A DNA stretch of 64,000 bases from Azospirillum lipoferum 4B (lineage in GTDB: Bacteria > Pseudomonadota > Alphaproteobacteria > Azospirillales > Azospirillaceae). This document shows positions 63,190 to 64,000 of this stretch, one piece after another (positions within the stretch are counted from its first letter, which is position 1; each line of letters starts with the position of its first letter). Both the position numbers and the translations under genes were made by a program. The notes beneath the pieces were generated by a model. It saw only the letters and a list, made by a program, of their open reading frames with translations, had not been told where the DNA came from and did no database searches. The DNA lies in the NCBI RefSeq assembly GCF_000283655.1, contig NC_016586.1, positions 77,001 through 141,000 on the forward strand. Direction: 5' to 3'.

Positions 63190-64000
63190 ATGTCCGCTCC
63201 TGTCACGGCCACGATGCACCCAACTGCGCCGGATTGGCCCCCCGAATTCGTGGAACGCTATGTTTCCGCTGGCTTCTGGAGATCCGAGACCTTCGGCGGG
63301 GTCCTGAAGACCGTGGCCGGGCGGATGGGGGCACAGATCGCGCTGGTCGATGGGGACCGGCGCCTGTCGTTCGAGGAGCTCGACCGTTCCGTCGATGAAC
63401 TGGCCGCCGGATTTGCCGGGTTGGGGCTTGGCAAAGGCGATGTCGTCGTCGTCCAGCTTCCGAACCGCGCGGCGTTCGTCGAGGTCGTCTTCGCCCTGTT
63501 CAGGCTGGGCTCGGTTCCGGTTTTCGCGCTGCCCGCCCACCGATCCGTCGAGATCGGGGCATTCTGCAGCTTCACCGGGGCAAAGGCCTACATCGTGGCC
63601 GATGTCGTCGGCGGCTTCGATTATCGGGAGCTGGCCGCCGACATCCGCGCCCGCGCGCCCTCGCTTGCCCATGTCATCGTCGACGGCGAGCCCGGCCCTT
63701 TCCTGGCGCTCGACGGGTTGCGGCGGCCGCCTGTCGACTTGCCGGCCATCGACGCCGGCGATCTGGCCTGTTTCCAGCTTTCCGGCGGGACGACCGGCAT
63801 TCCCAAGCTGATCGCACGCCGTCATCGCGACTATCTCTATAATGTCAGGGCGAGTGTGGAGGCGTGCGACTTCAACGAACGCACGGTCTACCTCGCCGCT
63901 TTGCCGATGGGGCATAATTTCCCGATGGCGTGCCCCGGCTTCCTGGGCACCCTTCTTGCCGGCGGACGGGTGGTGGTGACGGACCGGCCGACCCCGGACG
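63190..64000 (+). CDS. entE: 2,3-dihydroxybenzoate-AMP ligase (3' partial)
   Basis: The first 270 codons of an EntE/DhbE-type adenylating enzyme, from the ATG at 63190 with GGAG 8 bp upstream. Visible: PEFVERYVSAGFWRSETFGG, the A3 core FQLSGGTTGIPKLIARRHRD (P-loop-like SGGTTG.PK), and ALPMGHNFPMACPGFLGTLL. It activates 2,3-dihydroxybenzoate (or salicylate) as the acyl-AMP for a catechol siderophore. The enzyme continues past the window. A Fur box upstream and the divergent uptake genes support a siderophore locus. Choice of symbol rests on family; salicylate-specific DhbE/YbtE relatives are possible. Confidence 0.88.
   Translation, partial: MSAPVTATMHPTAPDWPPEFVERYVSAGFWRSETFGGVLKTVAGRMGAQIALVDGDRRLSFEELDRSVDELAAGFAGLGLGKGDVVVVQLPNRAAFVEVVFALFRLGSVPVFALPAHRSVEIGAFCSFTGAKAYIVADVVGGFDYRELAADIRARAPSLAHVIVDGEPGPFLALDGLRRPPVDLPAIDAGDLACFQLSGGTTGIPKLIARRHRDYLYNVRASVEACDFNERTVYLAALPMGHNFPMACPGFLGTLLAGGRVVVTDRPTPD

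Noticed and set aside
1-64000. tRNA, rRNA and replication-origin searches
   Set aside because: I saw no cloverleaf-like sequence, rRNA motif or iteron array that would support a call.

Overview
The window is high-GC DNA with intergenic stretches that turn AT-rich. Its gene content (siderophore locus with TonB receptor, TolC and type I secretion remnants, many IS3/IS66/IS630 elements) fits an alphaproteobacterium, probably Azospirillum or a relative, in an accessory part of the genome such as a plasmid or chromid. That placement is an inference from protein style, not from a marker gene.

Layout. 1-1 kb: the 3' part of a type III-B CRISPR gene, cmr6. 1.2-4.6 kb: an IS630-type element, a response-regulator fragment, a broken second IS630-type transposase and an intact IS3 element. 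4.6-20.2 kb: a five-gene minus-strand operon encoding two small beta-rich proteins, a 1083-aa and a 3380-aa beta-rich protein of unknown function, and an endonuclease/exonuclease/phosphatase (EEP) enzyme between them. 20.6-27.4 kb: IS66, a truncated IS3, a second IS630 copy, an inverted near-copy of the 2.4-3.3 kb segment, an IS3-derived deletion element and an IS6 tail. 27.9-35.3 kb: a two-gene locus, SIR2/P-loop/TPR protein plus multi-spanning patatin, that looks like an antiphage defence system. 35.3-42.6 kb: a graveyard of fragments (recombinase tails, half a glycosyltransferase, type I secretion ABC and TolC heads, an IS30 broken by the third IS630 copy) with three hypothetical genes.

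42.6-51.3 kb is the most unusual locus: a five-gene minus-strand operon with three paralogous beta-rich proteins, one carrying about 90 residues of alternating Asp and Val/Ile/Thr, followed by a borosin-type peptide-backbone alpha-N-methyltransferase with a large extra C-terminal region and then an Fe(II)/2-oxoglutarate oxygenase. The natural reading is a protein or peptide modification system whose substrate may be one of the three upstream proteins.

51.3-52.6 kb holds IS and antitoxin fragments plus a group II intron domain V. 52.6-64 kb is an iron-siderophore locus: TonB receptor, binding protein, FecCD permease, FecE ATPase and two half-size ABC exporters in one minus-strand operon; a PchR-like AraC regulator; two Fur boxes; and the start of a divergent 2,3-dihydroxybenzoate-AMP ligase gene.
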